A DNA stretch of 64,000 bases from Branchiostoma lanceolatum (Eukaryota; Chordata; Leptocardii; Amphioxiformes; Branchiostomatidae), in NCBI RefSeq assembly GCF_035083965.1, contig NC_089729.1, positions 1,771,001 through 1,835,000 on the forward strand, read 5' to 3'. Below the pieces are notes generated by a model that was given only the letters and a program-made list of their open reading frames with translations, made no database searches and was not told where the DNA came from. Below are positions 33,706-46,415 of the stretch, piece after piece (within the stretch, counting starts at the first letter, position 1; each line of letters opens with the position of its first letter). A program made the position numbers and the translations under genes.

Positions 33706-33775
33706 ATGATAATAATAATAATATAATAATAATAATAACTTTATTGCACAACAATTGTACAAGGTACAATAAAGT
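33706..33775 (-). repeat. LINE 3' tail with ATT microsatellite
   Basis: On the minus strand TTGTACAATTGTTGTGCAAT leads to AAAGTTATTATTATTAT. The same tail is at 34583-34640 and 42298-42366, which marks three independent truncated insertions of one non-LTR family. Confidence 0.6.
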
Positions 33776-36380
33776 CGTTGGACGTTTGGCTAGAACGTGC
33801 GATAGAAATTCGCACTGGCTCACAAATTTCCATCTCGTAGTCAGACTCAGATGATTTTTGTTTCCCTACATTCGCAGCATGATTCAGACAACGCGACTCG
33901 TGTCGACGTAGTCCAATCCAAGCCCGTAAACACACCCCGAGCGGACTAAGCTGTCTGGGCGGGCAGGGTCACTCCCAGCGCCGTAGAGATATCGAGGAGC
34001 CCCCGATGGTATGGTTTCCAGGCTAGCACGAGTAAAGTGGATCTGGAGACCGGTCAGATCTGTATCAATCAGAACACTTTAAGTAGTTTTACTGCCACTC
34101 TAACCGCACAGCGGTGCATGCACGGACTGGGCAATCATTGTAGTATGTAATCTTGAGGATAAACTGGTTAAAGTTCCTCTCCTTAAAGGATCAAATTGAA
34201 TGAACAAATGTCATAGAAGCGGAAGGTTTTGTGCGTGTGTCAAGTTTGCCTCCAAATTCAAGTTTATGATCCAGTCTTGTGACATGGATGAACGTTGCGC
34301 AATGGCAAGCGAGGCATTTTGTTCACTTATCGGAGCAAATCGATTAAAACCAACTATTAGGCTCTCACTACGACCAGTCCCTGTCCTGAAAACAAGTCAA
34401 ACTGACAATTATGGTGTCTACGAGCACAGTTCAATAGATATTGCTCATACACCACATGAACTTCTGGCCATTGTAGAAGGCTAAAATTGTACATGTATGA
34501 TAATGAACCTTAGTATAAGCCACATGGTTGTTTTCATGTCTGAACTCTTAACAGTTTCTCTTTTACGGCTGCTATAAATGTACAGAAGAACTTTATTGCA
34601 CGACAATTGTACATGGTACAAAGAATGGCAAGAATATATGGGCTACGTCACATCACTTTCTGGGAGGGGGTGTCGGTCTGTAATTCTGCAGTACTTGAAA
34701 ATGCTGCTAGATAGCCCCAAATCACCATGGGGTGGGGGGGGGGGGGGTTAGAACAACTACCAAAATATCAAAGTCCATTCTAAGCCATACTCATCCATGG
34801 CAGAGATCTTCAGCTATAGCCGCGAACACACATAAAAAACAGTACCTCCGTCGAAGGTGAGACTCCTTCCCTGAACACATGTGAACGCATAACTCTTCTA
34901 AACCTATCCCACAAGGGCAAGGCCGCATGACTGGTCGATACCGTCTGCATATTGCCCGTACGTCACGCTTAGGCAGGTTAATCTGGATACGCGCTATGGA
35001 TCGGACGAGAAGGCAGGAAATTGTATCTGAAGTCCCGAGGCCTTTAGAATGGCCCAGTCCCATTCGGCATTGATCATTTCTATGCCGTACATGGTGTACT
35101 GACTACTGCAGCAGCAGAACACAGTGGACTGCTACTGGATGCAACATGTCACATTTGGTGTTCTGTAAATCATGTTGTTTTTGCGGTTTTAGCGTTGACC
35201 TCTCTATTGTGAAATCACTACATTGCAAATTTGTGTTCCTTTATCATTACTTCTAAAGATTCCAGTGGTCAACTCGGTAAAGATACGTACCTCTGAGCCC
35301 TTTCAGCTCCTGGAAAGTTTGGTTGATTTAGAGTAGTCAGCTAGAGAGATTGATGTAGTGAGGAAGACAGGATTAGAAGTTGAGAGGATGATAGAAACAC
35401 GATGTCGTACATCACACAGACAGCTACATTTCAGTAACGGACCCTTTTAGTTGTTGTTCTGATATTTATGGTACCTGTCTCAGGGCGAGGCTTTAGCTGT
35501 ACGCGAGGAAAGTAACTGGTTTAAAAATCGTCACAAAAATCCTTAGAGATAAATCTACTTCCTGTAAACTTGCTCTCATTGGATTCATGAGGCTTTGTGT
35601 ACAGGCTGCATTAGGCATTTTTGCAATGTGACAAAACTTCTAGCTTAACAGCAAAGAACAGCTCACTCTATCTACGAAACTCTTCAGCTTTCCACTTCGC
35701 TCTACGTTGATTGGTTGAGTTGATGGATATGCGTAGGCTACATTTAAAAGTTGGCCATGTTTTGAAAGGTCCGATTCTGATACACATGCAGTTCCCCTAG
35801 GAAGAGGGTTAAGGAATCATGCGTTCTTGTCATAACAAAGACAACCAAATCTCTCCTAGTCCTCGACGTTAAGTGCTTCTGATTGATTTCTTCATTACCC
35901 GGCGGCGCTCCTTGGGAGAACATCAATCTCGTCTTGAGACGGGGACGTTCTCTGCACGACACCACGTCTTTATAACCGCCAACTAGATTCTAATTAGATG
36001 AATACTTTGATAGTAGGAATTTGGAATTTTCAATATTAGGTTCCAACAGATGCAAAGCACACAAAAGAAAGACACTGTGTCAACCTACTCAGTGTGCTGA
36101 ATGGGAGAGCTGAAAGACAGAGGGGGAGGTCCTCTTACAACAGGAAGTAAACTCCAGGAGCTAAGGCACCTTGCAAGGAGCAGTGGAGAAATATGAAGAA
36201 AGACTGAATGCAGCTGCGGGACGTTTCCACGACTGCAGATGCAGAAACTAGTGGATGATGATGTTGAATACTTCGCAGATCAGGAAACTGGGGGCCACCT
36301 ATAACAATATGCTGCGTGTTATATGCTGCTTCCACTAGGGGTAATAAGGTCCAAGTCCAAGTTTAGGTCCAGAGATTTAG
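33776..36380. other. Gene-poor spacer
   Basis: It contains the LINE-tail copy at 34583-34640 and a G run at 34730-34747. The 94-codon frame at 34200-34484 and others show no domain. Confidence 0.4.
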
Positions 36381-36425
36381 GTTCAGGTCCGGACCTGAAC
36401 CTGGACCTGATCCTGTGCAGTTGAT
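36330..36425. repeat. GGTCCAGGTTC palindromic cluster
   Basis: AGGTCC and AGGTTC words cluster around a perfect palindrome, GTTCAGGTCCGGACCTGAAC, followed by CTGGACCTGATCC. Similar words recur at 36648-36690. It may be a remnant of a small fold-back element. Confidence 0.55.
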
Positions 36426-37197
36426 GTTTTGTTTTATTAGACCAATATCAAACATAGAGAATAATACTGACACGCACGACTATGAAAGTTTCTTGGTGAG
36501 AAAACTTTTAAGATAAACCAGTGTTTGATATTTGAATGTTGCACTTATTCTAAATGCATTTTTTGTCAGAGGGGAGACTCAAAACACTTTTAATCAAACA
36601 AAATAGAAAAATATATTTGTACTTTGATCAGGGTTTTTTTTGGACTCGGTTCTTGGATGTTATAAAGGTCCGAATCAGGTCCAGCGAACTGGTATCCATC
36701 CCTAGCTTCCACAGCTTCCAAAAAAGAAATCAAGCCCCCCGAAGCTAAGATTGTATTCCGTAGCAGATTTAGAATAGTCACTTGTTCAACATGTCAACAT
36801 TGTTAACTTGCACTGTCTGTATACATTTCCTATACATTGTTTCATGTTGCAATTAGACAAGAACTTGCAAATTAGACTCAATTATGTACAACAAACCTTG
36901 GTGGGACTACATACAAACAACTATATGGCACCCTTTCACCCATCTCTACTGTCTCAGTACTGAAGTCAAGAGTCACCGCTTAAGCCCAGCCAGCCATGTT
37001 ACTCGCCATGGCGAACCAGCTGGTAAGCTGCTTTTTTGGTCTCCAGATGCCAGAAGGAGAAGAGGCCGTCCATGCTTTACATTTAAGAACCTTATCGAGT
37101 CTGAAATTTGTTGAAGTGGAAAAGACCTGACTGAAATACAGTGCGATTGAGCGTATTGGAAGCTTTGGATACTTTGGATATTTGATTGAGTTCATTA
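36426..37197. other. Gene-poor spacer
   Basis: No exon or RNA gene was recognised. Confidence 0.4.
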
Positions 37198-37583
37198 GGC
37201 TGCACCAAGTAATTTTTATGGATGACGTCCGCGCGCGCATTGATTTTGGTCTGTTCCCCCCCAAAAAAAATTCCGCTTCCTGTAACTATGACCAAAGAGT
37301 TACGACAGTGCCTCAAATCATAAGATTAACGTCAAACAGGACAGGACAAAAAAACTGCTGTTCAACTTCAACTGATATATTCAAATTATTTCTGTTTTCA
37401 TGATGAATAAAATTTTTTAGTTGTTACACTATGTTCTCTCATTCAATTTGTGTCCTAACATGTGTCGTGGACTATTATATTTCAAATCTAGCCATCTTGT
37501 TTATTTCGGCCCTTCTTGTTTTTTTTATCGCGCTCCCGCATTAGATTCAGGGTCTCCAAAGGACGTCATCCATAAAAATTACT
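37198..37583. mobile_element. GGCCACAGC-family MITE, diverged copy
   Basis: The left end GGCTGCACCAAGTAATTTTT and GGATGACGTCC are inverted at the right as GGACGTCATCC and AAAAATTACT. TTA precedes the left end. It shares GATGACGTCC and GCGCGCGCATTGATTTT with the element at 27851-28429. Confidence 0.75.
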
Positions 37584-37977
37584 AGCTAACATACAAGATT
37601 TGTGAGCAGCTAATCTTCCTGGACATCAAACATACCAACATGAGACATACAAACTACATAAAAGTCATTACAACTGCTATTTACATTCCACGTCTAATCA
37701 AATCTACTGATTTATATCTGAGCTTTATATATGCTTCAACAAGCTAAAGAATACGGATAACGATGATGATGAACTAGATTCTAGTCACCTGCAGCTGTAA
37801 GCAATGGGCCATTACTGTAGACCGCCGTAACAACGGTACTTACTAACGCCCCTGAGGATTACAAGGTGATACAAATGTTTGAGATCTAAAGGAAGTAGCG
37901 CATCAATTGACGGGTTCGTTATTGGCAAACCTAGATATTTCCATACCGTACAAATTGATGACTCAGTAGATTTCTGC
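37584..37977. other. Spacer between two MITEs
   Basis: No gene or ordered repeat was recognised. Confidence 0.4.
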
Positions 37978-37981
37978 TTAA

Positions 37982-38887
37982 GGTGGGGTACAGGCATGCG
38001 GCAGCACTTTTGGGGTGACTTGAAAATACTATATAGTATTACTTGTGGCTCTTGATTTTTTTTTCTCCAAGTACCTCTGTGCAAGACAATAATTTATGCA
38101 AATTTTTATGATGTCATGATGGCGTCATCAACAATTACAGGGCCACGCCCCTTTTTACAAAAGTGGTTTTTCCTCGCTTACGATCCAATGTACAAAGCTA
38201 ATATTTTAGGGACAGATGCATAATAATGCCATTAGTCAATACACGGGCTCCTTTTTTTATATCTTTGTAAAATAATTTTTGGTGAATTTTTTTCAATAAT
38301 TTAATGAGAACCTCCTTCTGTTGGCCCTCACACATTATCAAAGTATCAAAAAGCTTATGCCACCCGTGAGAGGCAAGTTCAGGTGGTAAACCTCAGAACA
38401 GCATTTCTTTTTCTGCCCTATCATATACAGTTTTGTCAAACTTTTGCTTTTAAAATCATGCTGTAGAGGTAGTATCAATAAAACTGGCATTTTGTAATCG
38501 TAAAATGACCCCAAATTGCCATTATTTGCTTTTTTCCCAATCACGCAATTACTAACAGTGACATACGGGTCAATAACCTCTGCAAACACACTATCTGACA
38601 GTCAGAGCAGTGTTCACAGCCAGGCCAGAGAATCCAGCTTTCCAGAGGGAAGGAGGGAATAGCCAAAATGGAGGCCCCTGATTGGTCAGGCTGTTCCAAA
38701 AGGTATCGGCACCCAGCCAGGACGTTGGAAACTGCAACTTTGCCCTTGAAGTTTGCGGTAAACTGATAACCTAAGTAGGAAAATGATGCCAAAAAATAAA
38801 AATAGACCTATACCTCTAACAGATCAGATGGTTATTTTGTCTAAATATTTTTGTTGAAAATGTGCTGCCGCAAACCTGTACCCCACC
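37982..38887. mobile_element. 906-bp TTAA-flanked inverted-repeat element (Kolobok-like)
   Basis: The inverted termini are GGTGGGGTACAGGCATGCGG and, at the right, CCGCAAACCTGTACCCCACC, imperfect over 25 bp. TTAA lies on both sides (37978-37981 and 38888-38891). TTAA targets with GG-starting termini fit Kolobok elements better than piggyBac. No transposase frame is seen, so the copy is non-autonomous. Confidence 0.75.
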
Positions 38888-38921
38888 TTAATTCTCACTT
38901 TTCTTTATTGCCGTAAATCAG

Positions 38922-39079
38922 CTCTCCGAGCAGAGGTACATGTAAGATCCGGGGCATTGTCGATGTATTTTCGCGGTTAAGAGGAGGAAGACCGAACAAA
39001 AAAACGGAAAAGGAGAAAGACGTATACAATACCGCGAATATACGTCGAAAATATCCCGATCTTACCTCTGCTTGGAGAG
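38922..39079. mobile_element. CTCTCCAAGCAGAGG MITE
   Basis: Left terminus CTCTCCGAGCAGAGGTA and right terminus TACCTCTGCTTGGAGAG, with inner AAGATC/GATCTT and TATTTTCG/CGAAAATA pairs extending the fold-back. It is in the same family as 28655-28777. Confidence 0.85.
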
Positions 39080-39543
39080 TACCATAAATCAGCATTAAAA
39101 ACAGAAATAGCCTTCCTGAACAGCGCGAAACATTTGCAATAGTTCTAATTCAGGCACACACAAGACATTACAAGTACACTTCACACATTCTTACATATGC
39201 TTGTACAAGAAATTGAATTTCTAAGCAAAGTCTCTCTGTTAAACTAGAGAAGTAACTTGGTAACACTGCTGCTAAAATCTGCCTGACATATTTATGCGTG
39301 CTTGATGTGCACGTACGACCATCAGAGCGCTTATCCTGACACATTGCCTCACTGCTTTCAAATCTCTCCATACCTCTTCAGAAACCAACGCATTTGTTTG
39401 AGTATAATCCTCTCAAAATCCCCATAACCCTCGATGAGTAATAAGTGCCATTAGTTCGGTTCGAACCCGTTATGGATGCATCTTTATTATGTGATATAAT
39501 TGGCCTGCTTCGCGTATCTGTCTGAAGTGTGAATCTGCCATTA
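39080..39543. other. Spacer without recognised gene
   Basis: Nothing beyond short chance frames. Confidence 0.4.
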
Positions 39544-39783
39544 TAAAGCCCCCCTCTCACTGGGCCCGTGGCACGCTGGCGGCGTCGCTGCGTCCTAAAC
39601 TAGATTTGTGTTACCCTTGACTTTATAATGGGAAACGTACAAGTATGACCAAAAACAAAACACATAAAGCTTAAAAAGATTCGTTTTTTTTTTTATCAAT
39701 GAAGTTCGTTGAGTGCTTTGTCAGTTCGATCGGCCGCAGCGACGCCGCCAGCGTGCCGCGGGTCCAGTGAGAGGGAGGCTTTA
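39544..39783. mobile_element. 240-bp CCCCTCTCACTGG MITE, intact
   Basis: Termini of about 45 bp are near-perfect inverted repeats: TAAAGCCCCCCTCTCACTGG at the left, CCAGTGAGAGGGAGGCTTTA at the right, with GGCGGCGTCGCTGCG inside. TTA flanks both sides (39541-39543 and 39784-39786). It is the reference copy for those at 17331, 17531 and 25029. Confidence 0.92.
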
Positions 39784-40204
39784 TTAGTACCCCATGGAGG
39801 TATTGTTTTGAGGCTGTGTGTGTGTCTGTATGTGCATGTGTGTGTGCTTAAGTTCAAGAACCTCTGGATGTATTGCAGTGATATTTAGTATGTGGGTAGT
39901 TGTAGGAAAGCGAAGGTCATGGTCGATTTTTGACCTTGTTCAGTTATTGTTCTCACTGTTGTGAGATCTCTAGGATCCTTAATTACCTTCGTTCCTTCCC
40001 ACGTGAACATGCAATGATCAACGGTGTCTTAACTCGCCTTGGTACTCATGCGTACATCTGCAGGAGTATGTACAGTGTTGCCAAGTCTTGTTTTTTTACT
40101 GTGCATCTCAAAGATCTGATGAATATTATAGACCTTAATTGTACCGTTGTGCCGCAAACTTTAGATACAACTGAAGCCTCCTTTCCGCTTCTACCACGAA
40201 CTTA
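39784..40204. other. Spacer without recognised gene
   Basis: A TGTG-rich run lies at 39812-39850. The 91-codon frame 39930-40205 has no domain. Confidence 0.4.
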
Positions 40205-40435
40205 AGCCCCGCGAAAATGAATGATTTCGCAGAATTGTTCACGATGGTTTTATGTTAGCGGTTTTCGAGCGACCGTTTTACCGCGAACTTAATACCACCG
40301 CGAACATTCTTGTCTAATACTGTAGCAGCATGTAACTATAGCGCTGTCGCGAACTTAAAAACCACCGCGAACACTCCATTTTCGCCTCAGCGCGAAATAA
40401 AAACCACGCGAGCTTGATTGCATTTACAGTATTTC
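40205..40435 (+). mobile_element. CTGTAAA-type MITE
   Basis: It is collinear with 50371-50579: GCGGTTTTCGAGCGACCGTT, ATACTGTAGCAGCATGTAAC, AGCGCGAAATAAAAACCACG and the terminus GCATTTACAG followed by TA. The left terminus is decayed. Confidence 0.8.
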
Positions 40436-40625
40436 TGGTTAACTTAATAAAGTTGTTCGTTGTGCCCTGAGACGCATGAAGAATCGTTGTCGTTAGCTGC
40501 GCGTCCTGATTTGTGGCAGATATTATCGGTTCTCACATGCAGAGCGCAGATAACACGCCGTCCATACGTCTTCATTCTGTGCATGGTGAGAATCACGGGT
40601 GAGCTGTAGAGGTGTAGTCGTTAGA

Positions 40626-40940
40626 CCCTCATCCACTTGGACGGCGCTCTCACCGCGCTCTCACGGCGACCTAAAATTGGCCAGATCACCGTGAGAGCGT
40701 CGAACTCCTGGAAAACGTGCTCAGGTGGAATCTCTACCACGACCCTTGCGCGCTCTCTGTGCGACCAAAATCTCAAATGTCAGCCACTTTTATGAACGTC
40801 CAAAGATTTAACCGATCACTCAACGATTTTCGGAGATAAAGAACGCGCTCTCGCCGCGCTCTCAGCGCTCTCACGGCGATCTGGCCAAATTGAGGTCGCC
40901 GTGAGAGCGCGGCGAGAGCGCCGTCCAAGGGGAATGGGGG
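40626..40940. mobile_element. MITE with GCGCTCTCACGG inverted termini
   Basis: GGACGGCGCTCTCACCGCGC at the left is inverted at the right as GCGCGGCGAGAGCGCCGTCC, with TTGGCCAGATC/GATCTGGCCAA inside. The ends expand by GAGAGCGCNG repeats. Confidence 0.85.
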
Positions 40941-40950
40941 TATTACTTAT

Positions 40951-41232
40951 ACTTCCGTTCCACTAGAACGGCGCTCTCTCCGCGCTCGCGCTGCGACCTA
41001 GAATTCAACAGAGCGCTCAACGAATGTCATAGTTAAAGAACGAATCATTTCACACTTTCAAGTGTTTAGTTGTCTTTTCTGTCATACTTTTACATTGTGC
41101 ATGGTATTCAAATTATAAAATCATGGGTTACGCAAATCCAACGTAGGTCGCAGTGAGAGCGCAGTGGGAGCGCAGCGGGAGCGCAGCGAGAGCGCAGCGA
41201 GAGCGCACCGTCTAGTGGAATTGGGGCCTTAA
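40951..41232. mobile_element. Related MITE with expanded GAGAGCGCAGC end
   Basis: The left end TTCCACTAGAACGGCGCTCT and the right end ACCGTCTAGTGGAATTGGGG are inverted. The right arm carries five tandem copies of a 10-11 bp GCGCAGCGAGA word. The interior (GTTGTCTTTTCTGTCATACT) matches the CCCCTCTCACTGG family, so the two families share a core. It sits 10 bp from the preceding element. Confidence 0.85.
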
Positions 41233-42297
41233 AGACCATATGTCACCAAAATACAATACCTTTTTCACTTGAAAGTTCATCTGTGTTGGTAGAAGTTGAG
41301 CTGTTATTGCCCAAGGCATACAAAGAAACATCAGACTTATCCAACTTTTCGACCGAACGACTCAAGTCTGTTAACTCAACTCTCAGTTGCAGAAAGTCTA
41401 AGATCACAGACTTTCTGCAACTTATTATCCAATGCTCACCAAGTCACATGTTCTAGCTGTATAACGTGACGTCACTTTAGTTCATCAGTCGAAACTTTTA
41501 GTAAGTCGAATGTTTTGTGTGGGAAAGTGCAGTTCAGGTTTAATCCAGAATACAATTATTTACCCTCTATTTTATATTCAGCAAATCTAGAAATTGTATC
41601 ATCTAATCAACACACAGGAATGTTTAAGCCGTGTTTTTTCTTTGTCTCTCAAGCAATGTTGGCATGCTCTATTAAACATCTAATAAACATGCAGCTCAAA
41701 TTCCTGTTACTTGTAGTCTCTCGTGTTTGTTTTGAGAAGGTCGGACAATGTCGTTTTCCTGTCCTGAGTCCTCGGGGAAATGTCACAATTCTACGCTGGG
41801 CTTATTTCCGGGATAATTCTACGCCGCACTATCAGCCTTTTTCCACATCATTAGTAAAGAAGTAATCATTTTTCGGCACACGGAATTTGTCTCTATTATA
41901 ACGCAACGGGAGAAAGCTGCCATGTGGTGGAACTAGACAGATATGGAAGCTCCAAAGCACAAATCGGTCCCCATGGAGGGTTTTAAGCTTGGCGAGTACC
42001 CTGAATACAACCATTAAGCACTTTACAAGGCAATTCTAACCGACCTTTTCGAGGCCATCAGTAACAAAGGATGTCATTTGTGTCGAGGAAAATGCCATAG
42101 CGCTTAGCGTAATTTGCAACCTTCCAAGGGAAGCCAGTCTAATGAGCCTGTCTTGAGAATTAGGTACAGTCAAGTAAGCGGGAAAGAAGCTGTTTTTAGT
42201 TTTGACCACCGAAGTGTAGCTATCCTGGTTATCGAACTGAAAAGAATATTTGAACCTTACCTAAGACAACAACTGTCAATGAGCAACTCATACGGAT
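41233..42297. other. Gene-poor spacer
   Basis: A short palindromic pair AGACTTTCTGCAACT / AGTTGCAGAAAGTCT lies at about 41385-41420. The 116-codon frame 41515-41865 has no domain. Confidence 0.45.
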
Positions 42298-42366
42298 CTA
42301 AATATATTAATAACTTTATTGCACAACACTTGTACAGGGTACAAAGTATGGCATTCACTGGTACAT
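42298..42366 (-). repeat. LINE 3' tail
   Basis: On the minus strand TTGTACCCTGTACAAGTGTT and GTGCAATAAAGTTATTAATA match the tails at 33706 and 34583. Confidence 0.6.
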
Positions 42367-42576
42367 ATTAGATAACATTCTACTCAGCACAAAAGGTTTG
42401 GAAACTTAACTTTGGTCGATCATATCTCCGTTGTTTCTTGATCAATTTCAATGATTTATATATCATTACAAAGCTTGTGTGATTTTCTTTCTCATGATAC
42501 CAAATTTGATATGGTTGTAAATTGATGCAACAAGCACCAGACCTGCTTATGCGAGCAGGTCACATAAAAAAAGTGC

Positions 42577-42707
42577 CCAAATCTGATGCGAGCGAGCAAA
42601 ACAAAACAGTCATGCAAAATCATGCTTCGACTCAAGAAGCGGTACTTCTTGAGTCGAAGCATGATTTTACATGACTGTTTTGTTTTGCTCGCTCGCATCA
42701 GATTTGG
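42577..42707. repeat. 131-nt near-perfect hairpin
   Basis: The 63-nt arms pair around a 5-nt loop (42640-42644) with one visible mismatch. Arms start CCAAATCTGATGCGAGCGAG. Because of the symmetry both strands contain the same open frame. A smaller hairpin, ACCTGCT-TATGCG-AGCAGGT, lies just upstream at 42541-42560. Confidence 0.97.
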
Positions 42708-43154
42708 ACTCTTGAATCAACGTTACCCCATATACTCAGGACCGTGTCTGCCTGGAAATATCAGCTACAAATAGCTTGCAGTGGGACAGCTCCAATCCGC
42801 AAGCACAAGGATTGCGGATCAAAGCGAAGAGACTGGGTCATAACTAATGTTAGGCTCGCTGTGAGGCGGCCGCGCGTACTTTTATTTGTTCCCGGGGCTT
42901 ACCGCCGCGACAGTCAAGTGCACTGGAGAGGATTTCCGGGATAAAGCGTCGGGACATGAGAACCGGAAGGCACTTACTTTTGCTGGCCAATATATTTTCA
43001 AAACAAAAGCTATCTATGTGTCCACCCTCTCGTTCATAACTATAGAATAAAATGTGAATGTCACGCGAAAGATCCTTTCGTTTTCTTTCACCTCAAGAGA
43101 TGTAGTGTTTTTTCGTCTGTCGGTCTGTGTTTATGTGTGTGCTTGTGTGTGTGT

Positions 43155-43212
<58 letters not shown>

Positions 43213-43586
43213 GTGTGACAATCGCAGTGTGCACAATACGGTGTTGGTCTGAAAGATTGGCACTGTCGTAAAGGCGATTTTCGTAAGCAGTGAAGTCTGC
43301 CATATCTGATTGCTATGTTTATAATATGATTTCGTACTTTTGAGCTGCTAGCGTTATCAGCTGAACCAACGTTACCATACATCTACCAAGAAAATAGTAT
43401 CACCGCGGACATTGCTTCTTTTGTTATAATCCCTAAAAGCACAGTGGTTTCCAATTAAATATATTCATCCACTCCTACAGTCGCGAGGTAGCTTTGCACT
43501 CCGTATCACATCGTAAACATTATACGGTCTGACTACCTTCCACCCGTGAAATTTGACGTGTTTTAATCTAACGAGCCGGCAGAGTT
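42708..43586. other. Spacer with a GA microsatellite
   Basis: A pure GA run lies at about 43157-43210, preceded by a short GT run. No gene was recognised. Confidence 0.6.
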
Positions 43587-43603
43587 CACTGCACGAAATG
43601 GCC

Positions 43604-44640
43604 ACGTATCCTGACGGATCCGACGGATCCGGAATCGGGCCTCATGGCGTTTCCGAGCGAATCCGGAAAAATCCCAGTTCACTGCTCGGATACTGAAGTG
43701 CCCGCAGATCCGACCAATTCCGACGCCGTATTCTTCTGGATTCGTGATGCGCCTCGGATACCCGAAGATATTTGCGCGGATCCCTCGTTTTTTGATATTT
43801 GGAATGTTCGGATTGTTTGTATGTCGGTAGTTGCTTCGGATCCTGACGAATAAATACACACGGCACGGCATGATCTCATTTCCTGACGAATCCAGCAGAT
43901 CCGGAATTGCGCATCATAGCAGATACGGAACGTTTCCGATTGGATCCGATGAACCTCAGATCAGACAATTCCGGCGCCGTATACGTCTGGATCCTTCATA
44001 CGTTTCGGGTACAGATACGGAACGTTTCCGAGCAAATTCAGACAATTACAAGGTACACCTCAGATCCGGCAATTCCGACGCCGTATACGTCTGGATCCGT
44101 GATGCGCGTCGGATACCTGAGGATATTTGCGCGGATCCTTCGTTTCTAGATATTTGTCAATATGGCAGAGATGTTCGGATTGTATGTCGGTAGTTGCTTC
44201 GGATCCTGACCAACAAATACACACTGCACGGCACGCGGCATGATCTCAGATCCTGACGAATCCAACAGATCCGGAATTGCGCATCATGGCAGATACGGAA
44301 CGTTTCCGATTGGATCCGATGCACCTCAGATCCGACAATTCCCGCGCCGTATACGTCTGGATCCTTCATATGTTTCGGGTACAGATACGGAACGTTTCCG
44401 AGCAAATTCGGACAAATACCAGGAACACCTCAGATCCAGCAATTCTGATGCCGTATACGTCTGGATACGTTTCGGGTACAGATCAAATATCTACTCGGAT
44501 CTTTCATTTTTTTATGTATTTGCCAATATGTTAGAAGTTCAGATTTGCCAATATGTTAGAAGTCATGAGCTGTCTCGGATCCTGACGTGTACGGAACACG
44601 GATTCGTGTCGGATATCCAAATTACCCACAAGACACTTCT
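43604..44640. repeat. Left subterminal array, unit about 365 bp
   Basis: Blocks with ACGAATCCAGCAGATCCGGA, AGATACGGAACGTTTCCGA, GCCGTATACGTCTGGAT and TGTATGTCGGTAGTTGCTTC recur at about 43870 and 44240, with partial copies either side. The overlapping frames on both strands come from the repeat. Confidence 0.85.
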
Positions 44641-45434
44641 GGGCGCGACAAACGTTAACGGTTTTCTTTCGGTTAACAGCACAGACAAGAACGGCGTTTC
44701 ATCACCTTCTGTGCTTAACATGGCATCGCCAGAGTCTACCATGGTCGACCATTGATTTTTGAGTGACTTGAGAGTCGAAGGGAATTCGGTGTAAACTCAA
44801 ACGCACGGAATTGCGACGTTGTCTTCTTCGTGCATGCAATATTCGTCGCCCCCCTCCCCCCTTGTAAACGCTGGTAGGGAGTTGATTCATCATTTTGAGG
44901 GACTGCCCTTTGGTAAGTACAAATTGAAAAATTCCCGTTTCTAACTAGTTTTGACGTCAGTTATCCTCCTATTGTGGCTTGACATATCATCGCATTTGCA
45001 TGATAATAAGAATTCTCCAGCCGACCTGCCCTTTTACGGCGTTAGGATCTAGGAAATTTAAAATTTCAATTTGTTCATTCTTGCCAATGGTCATCAGACA
45101 TGTGTGTCTGGTTAACGTTTCAGATACAAAATAGCAAGCAGTGGAGGGAAAGATAATTAAAGATATGGAAGGGAAGAAAATGTCATAAGTATTTGTCCCA
45201 CAAAGATCCCACAGTTTGTGGATAGTGAACTAGAACTTATAAGGAGGCAGTAGTGTGCCTCAGTGATTATTTCATTCAGTTATAGCTGTGCATGTTTGAT
45301 CAATATCATATTCAAGTTATAGATGTAAGTTTTACGTAGTCAATTCAACGATGCCCAGATTCATTTTTTTACACATGCGAGTATGTGATATGTTTAATAT
45401 TTGTCATTGTTTCCATTTATATATATATATCCAG

Positions 45435-46262
45435 TACAGCATCGGCAGATACTTCCTTCACAAATGCAGCACATATTGTGAGGACCTTGGCTGGGAACAA
45501 AGCAATCAACTGTCAGATGCTCAGCTACTGAGTACCTCAGGCTCCTTCGGTAAGTCCAACATCGGTACACTTCAATGTTAGCTGAGAGAGGCATGATGGA
45601 TATCCATTGTCCCGTGTTTTTTGTAGCTGCTGTGATGAAACGAAGCCCATGTCAAAATCATGTGACATGTTCCTTAAATACGTGAATTGATATTTATTCA
45701 TCATTTGGTTTTATCATATAGGAACTGGTTCATCACAAGATGGACTCCAAGCTGAGTCCAACATGCAGATACAGAAGAAATCAGCCTTGCCTGTCCCTTA
45801 CCAAGAGTGCATGGAAGAAGTGAACTCAGATGTAGTCAGAGAATGGGGAGAGGACTATTATACACATGCAGTTCCACGGCATATGCTACTTACGTTTAAA
45901 ATGTGGCGTGTCATCATGGGAGTTCTTCAGACAGTATAATGTTACTTTCTATTTTCAACCTCTGTATTTGAAACAATTGTATCTGATGGCTTTTAGACGA
46001 AGAGCTGGCCACAAATAAGGCTTTTATTACTTTAGTGGAATATTTAGAACATGTAGATGATTTTGGTCCAAGGGCACTATACAGTAGTAAATATTACCAC
46101 AATGTTGTGATGGTGTTAATTGTAATACATTTCATAATTTTTCAGAACATTGGGCTTGCACAACCCCAATTTACCGACATTAACCTGCATATGCAGTGGT
46201 GCTTTGAGTATGTGGATGTCCCTCAGCCTGTCTCAAATGAAATGGATCATTTAGCCACATAG
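45435..46262 (+). CDS. Possible spliced gene inside the CACTA-like element, product unknown
   Basis: Candidate exon 45435-45549 (acceptor TATATCCAG|T, donor TTCG|GTAAGT) joins in phase 1 to 45722-45939 (acceptor TATCATATAG|G), giving an open frame to TAA. It encodes segments such as FLHKCSTYCEDLGWEQSNQL and VREWGEDYYTHAVPRHMLLT. A further candidate exon lies at about 46145-46262 (acceptor TTTTTCAG|A; MQWCFEYVDVPQP), which would need an alternative splice. No start codon or domain was identified. It may be an accessory transposon protein, a captured host fragment or a pseudogene. Confidence 0.3.
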
Positions 46263-46415
46263 TACTTCCGTATTGTATTGTATTTGATAGTTTTTGAACT
46301 TAGAAATACATTATGTTGAGATATGAAATGATACATATGTTACATACAGGCTTTCCCAAACTTCCTGTCATTCAAAATGATGTTTTGGGTATAGTTAAAT
46401 TAGGAATGGAAGCAC

